Both the position numbers and the translations under genes were made by a program. From the NCBI GenBank assembly GCA_028023455.1, contig JAQFVV010012405.1, positions 3,601,149 through 3,665,148 of the forward strand: 64,000 bases of DNA. Direction: 5' to 3'. Source of the stretch: Epiperipatus broadwayi. Taxonomy: Eukaryota; Onychophora; Udeonychophora; Euonychophora; Peripatidae. Positions 60,700 through 64,000 of this stretch are shown here, piece after piece. Position 1 is the first letter of the stretch; the number at the start of each line of letters is the position of its first letter. The notes beneath the pieces were generated by a model that did no database searches, had not been told where the DNA came from, and saw nothing but the letters and a program-made list of their open reading frames with translations.

Positions 60700-61020
60700 A
60701 GGCGAGTTTGTGGATTATAACTATTGTCAGTGGAGAGTTTGTATTTAAAACTGGAATTAAGTTTGTTCTTACTGTGATCTAGTGCTGCCATGCATGAATC
60801 AATTTGATATAATTTATATTTCTTTCTTCAATGTTTATTCCTTCCTTATTAAAGCAATCCTCATTTAACAATTAATTTAATTAGATGTCAAACAAAACCA
60901 AACAAAGACACAATACCTGTCTTACATTTCTTTTTATATTTTCTGTATTTGTCATTTTTTCTTTGGAGTATCCAATAAAATAATTCAATTATATATCTGA
61001 AGGTAAATAAAATAAACATG
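60700..61020. other. AT-rich sequence without recognisable features
   Basis: A 73-codon minus frame (60888-61109) runs from here into the tRNA-like block and has no motif. Confidence 0.45.
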
Positions 61021-61024
61021 TCAA

Positions 61025-61072
61025 GCATTGGTGGCCTAGCGGTTAGCATAGCTGTCTTCCTGTTCAACGCAT
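61025..61072 (+). tRNA. tRNA-like 5' half (pseudogene or SINE remnant)
   Basis: gcattggtggcctagcggtt, agcatagctg has the opening of the 13.6-kb tRNA-like sequence (GCATTGGTGG) and a good A box (TGGCCTAGCGGTTA, consensus TGGCNNAGTGG). The anticodon-side sequence gtcttcctgttcaacgcat follows, but no T arm or B box. A truncated tRNA-derived sequence. Confidence 0.5.
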
Positions 61073-61079
61073 TTGATAT

Positions 61080-62295
61080 ATATAAAAAAATAAACATAAA
61101 TATATACATAGCGTTTAATAATTGTTTTTACTATTATGATGGCATTTTTTATCTTTTTGTTATTTGTAATTCCAGACTGTTCTTCATGTAAATCCTATGT
61201 ATTATATTACAACACATTTCTCAAGACTCTTGGCTGCATGTCAACAAGTTTTTTTAAAATCCATTTAGTTTACTCTTTTCATAGTGTTTTTTAATATACT
61301 GACAATTATCCTATGGGATAGATATCAACTATTTTTTTTATCTATTATTTTTTCTTTACTATTGCATAACTATTGTCCTTGTCTACCATATTTTGTTTTT
61401 CATTGAATATTATAAAAGATTGTTAACCACCCAGATCAAATAATTATTCTCTGTGATTTAATGCAGAAATGGAGTGGTGGTTTTCAAACCAAAGGTTTCT
61501 GAAGCTCAATATGTAAACATCACATGGCCTCCTGAATCATTAAACATTCAACGATTTTATTCATGACAATCACATATTTTTATTATCTTTAAATATATTT
61601 TTTATTTCCTGATTATCTGATGTTAGTTTTTAATAACTGCTTTTCTTCTGTAATTCTGCCTTTCCTATAAGGTTTTGTTTTACAGTAGTATATACAAAAT
61701 CAATTCTTTATTTCTTTATATTTTTTTCCACCTCTTTATATAAATTTCTCCCAACTTGGACATGATCCATGCATCTTGAGTTCCACAATCTATTACTCTA
61801 CTACTACTAAAATTTCACAGTGCACAATTCATTATTAAGTTTCTTATATAAACTTTTACTTGCATTAGAATTATATTTTTCTGATTATTTAATCATTATT
61901 AAAATAACTTTTTTTAAAAAAATTATTAGAAAAATATATTTTTTCAAATTTTTTATGTAAATTTATCAGAATATCTATAGAGATTATCCTATGATTGGGA
62001 AAATTTTTGTGTCATGTGACATCAATTTTATATGAGTTTTTAAGCAAACCAAAATCTTATTTTTGCATGAAAGCACTAAACAAGTAATAAAGATATGGTT
62101 TTACAAATTGATGAAGATTTGAATAATGAGGACCTCTTACAAAGTTAAAGAAGTATTCCACAATATTTCCCCAATAAATTTAAATAAAATAAAAACAAAT
62201 TCAAAGATTAAGAGAGATGTCTATGTTGACCAAGCTAATAGCTTTTTATAATAGTTTTCTGTTACTTTAGAAAAAAAAGTTTTAAGAATTTAGAT
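61080..62295. other. AT-rich sequence without recognisable features
   Basis: No shared repeat or plausible frame was recognised. Confidence 0.5.
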
Positions 62296-62299
62296 TAAA

Positions 62300-62563
62300 C
62301 CACTAAACATCACATGATCACCATTTCTTATGCTTGCTCATAACTGTTATTAAAACAGACAAAATTCTCCATAGAGCAGTGACCCTCAGTGCAAGCCAGA
62401 ATAATCAATGAATGCCAGAAGACTTATGCATAAAATCTCTATCTAGTAACTACTCATCCAATATCCCCAGACAAGTTTCTAACTTGTGGCTTTTGTCAGT
62501 GAGGAGCCTTGGATCTGAGAGCACTGCATCTGAGTGGCACTATGGTATGGAGAGTTTTTCCTG
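62300..62563. mobile_element. Fold-back family A, copy 9, flanked by 20-bp direct repeats
   Basis: Begins ccactaaacatcacatgatc, accatttcttatgcttgctc and attctccatagagcagtgac, runs through the body in minus orientation (aatatccccagacaagtttc, ttgtggcttttgtcagtgag, ggatctgagagcactgcatc) and ends with the inverted end gagtggcactatggtatgga, gagtttttcctg. So acaaaattctccatagagca is present inverted at the two sides. The perfect 20-mer ttttaagaatttagattaaa lies at 62280-62299 and 62564-62583. Confidence 0.88.
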
Positions 62564-62589
62564 TTTTAAGAATTTAGATTAAAAAGAAT

Positions 62590-64000
62590 TAGGTTAACCG
62601 TAAATAAGTATTACTTAATTCATCTTCAATTCTCTGATCTTTTTTTTTGGTTATAATAATTAATACTACAAAATGATTGATGGCAGTTTAAAAGTAATCT
62701 TTTGAAAATTACTACATTACATTATATAAATTTAAACAAATGAGAAAAACATCAGAAAATGGCAAATGATCCCTAAAATAGAATTTGGTTAAACCAATAT
62801 TTACAGTTGGCACAGATAACAATCCTTGTATCTTCAATATATTAGAGAGTTTGTGGCTCGAAATGCATCTTGAAATCTCTTTTTTTCTGTTGTTTTTATT
62901 CTTTTGTTTGGAGTATTAAAAAATCTAAAATACGATTTTAAATCATGTATGGTTTTGTGTAAATATCACATTAATGCTATAATCAGCTTCAAATGGTTTT
63001 AATAAGGAAATAAATCTATTTATATTACTTGACTGAAAAACAAATTTCAAGAAAAGATTTAAATATTTTTTAGTGTTAAAACTTATTTAACAGTTAAAGA
63101 TTGTAATTCTAGTTATAGTGCCTTGATGTCATCAGCTATTTGTAATTCAAGAGAAGAAAAACAAAACACTATTAAATCTTCAGTGAGGTGAAAATATGTT
63201 TTGCTTTTGGATAACAAAGGCCTTTGTTGACATTGTAATAATAGAAAAGTAAATCAATATTTTATTTGTTCACATGTTTGTTTTATTATAAAATTAAATA
63301 TTTGTTTCTTAATAAATATGTGAGACTTACATTAGTTTATGTATTAATATATTTTCTTTTTAATAAAAAATTATTCATTTAAAAATTTATAACATACCAA
63401 AAAAAAAAACAGTACCATCATGATTAATTTGTAATATTTCAAAGAATATTTTTATTATTTAAACTTATTATTTAAAGAAATTTGATTTAACATATAGATT
63501 TGGTGGAGAATTTTTACTTTATGATTAAATACATTTTTTAGCCTGAAGATTTAAATTAAATCTTTTATTTTGATTATTTATTTCTTTTTATTATTGCTTT
63601 ATTTTAAGATTATTTTCATTTTTTGAACCTGTTCTTGTAACCAAATTGATCAAAAATATAATGGTTTGGTGAAAATAATTTTTTTCCATTAAAAAATATA
63701 ACTGAAAAAAACAAATTTAAAAATGAGCAAATAATGTCCATGAACATGATTCAAAACAAAACATAAATAAATAAAATATGTATTTAGAATATTGCTCATG
63801 TTTATTAATAAAACACAATAATACTGATCTTTAATTGAGTTTGAACTCTATATCTGGGATAAAAATGATATATTAACTTCTAACAGTAATAAATATTTAT
63901 TAATAATAATTAATATATTTATTTAAAGATAATAACCATATTTGAGCATAGGAATAAATTGAAATGTTTATAAATTTAAAATAAACTAGAACTATATGCA
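62590..64000. other. AT-rich sequence without recognisable features
   Basis: The right end of the window shows short A/T runs and no recognised element, gene or structured repeat. Confidence 0.5.

Overview
This is AT-rich, eukaryotic (metazoan-type) non-coding DNA. It is dominated by A/T, contains very long triplet microsatellites (AAT, GAA, TAC, AGT), and has many dispersed repeats. These include relics of an RTE-type non-LTR retrotransposon, a second LINE relic of Jockey/CR1 type, two hAT-like non-autonomous DNA transposons, several fold-back (inverted-repeat) elements and two tRNA-like sequences. RTE elements of this type occur widely in arthropods, molluscs, annelids and other invertebrates, so an invertebrate animal is the best guess. 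I cannot place it more closely. I find no intact protein-coding gene. There are no bacterial-style operons, and the longest open frames are translations of microsatellites.

Layout. 0-3.5 kb: a broken 71-codon reading frame at the left edge, a (TA)n tract, a base-composition island at 1.7-2.2 kb with a possible terminal exon, a long (AAT)n tract, and a repeat whose second copy lies at 52.7 kb. 3.5-8.8 kb: AT-rich with little structure apart from a perfect 64-bp palindrome. 8.8-13.7 kb: a ~390-bp hairpin element, an ~800-bp compound AAT/GAG/GAA microsatellite, and a GC-rich tRNA-like sequence. 16.3-16.7 kb: a 70-bp-period minisatellite whose unit junctions resemble CTCF sites. 18-27.2 kb: inverted-repeat elements, segmental duplications and a 1.17-kb inverted/tandem array of a ~323-bp unit flanked by 15-bp direct repeats. 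27.2-30 kb: compound microsatellite and a tandem copy of repeat family B. 33.6-34.1 kb: a hAT-like element with a perfect 8-bp target duplication. 34.8-36 kb: three copies of fold-back family A. 37.2-40.7 kb: an RTE endonuclease/RT pseudogene interrupted by a ~1.13-kb insertion with a zinc-knuckle ORF1. 40.9-50.5 kb: more family A and B copies and two further RTE relics, one itself interrupted by a family A copy. 51-53.1 kb: the second LINE relic with its putative 3' tail. 53.7-64 kb: microsatellites, a hairpin element, a duplication, a second hAT-like element and two more family A copies.

The pieces do not form a pathway. They record repeated waves of transposition: retrotransposon copies were later hit by other elements. 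The most unusual content is family A (nine recognised copies between 34.8 and 62.6 kb). Its copies are rearranged into snap-back configurations, and four carry flanking direct repeats of different lengths (9, 13, 13 and 20 bp). That does not fit an ordinary TIR transposon with a fixed-length target duplication. All repeat families were defined by eye from matches inside this window, and boundaries are approximate unless a flanking duplication is given.
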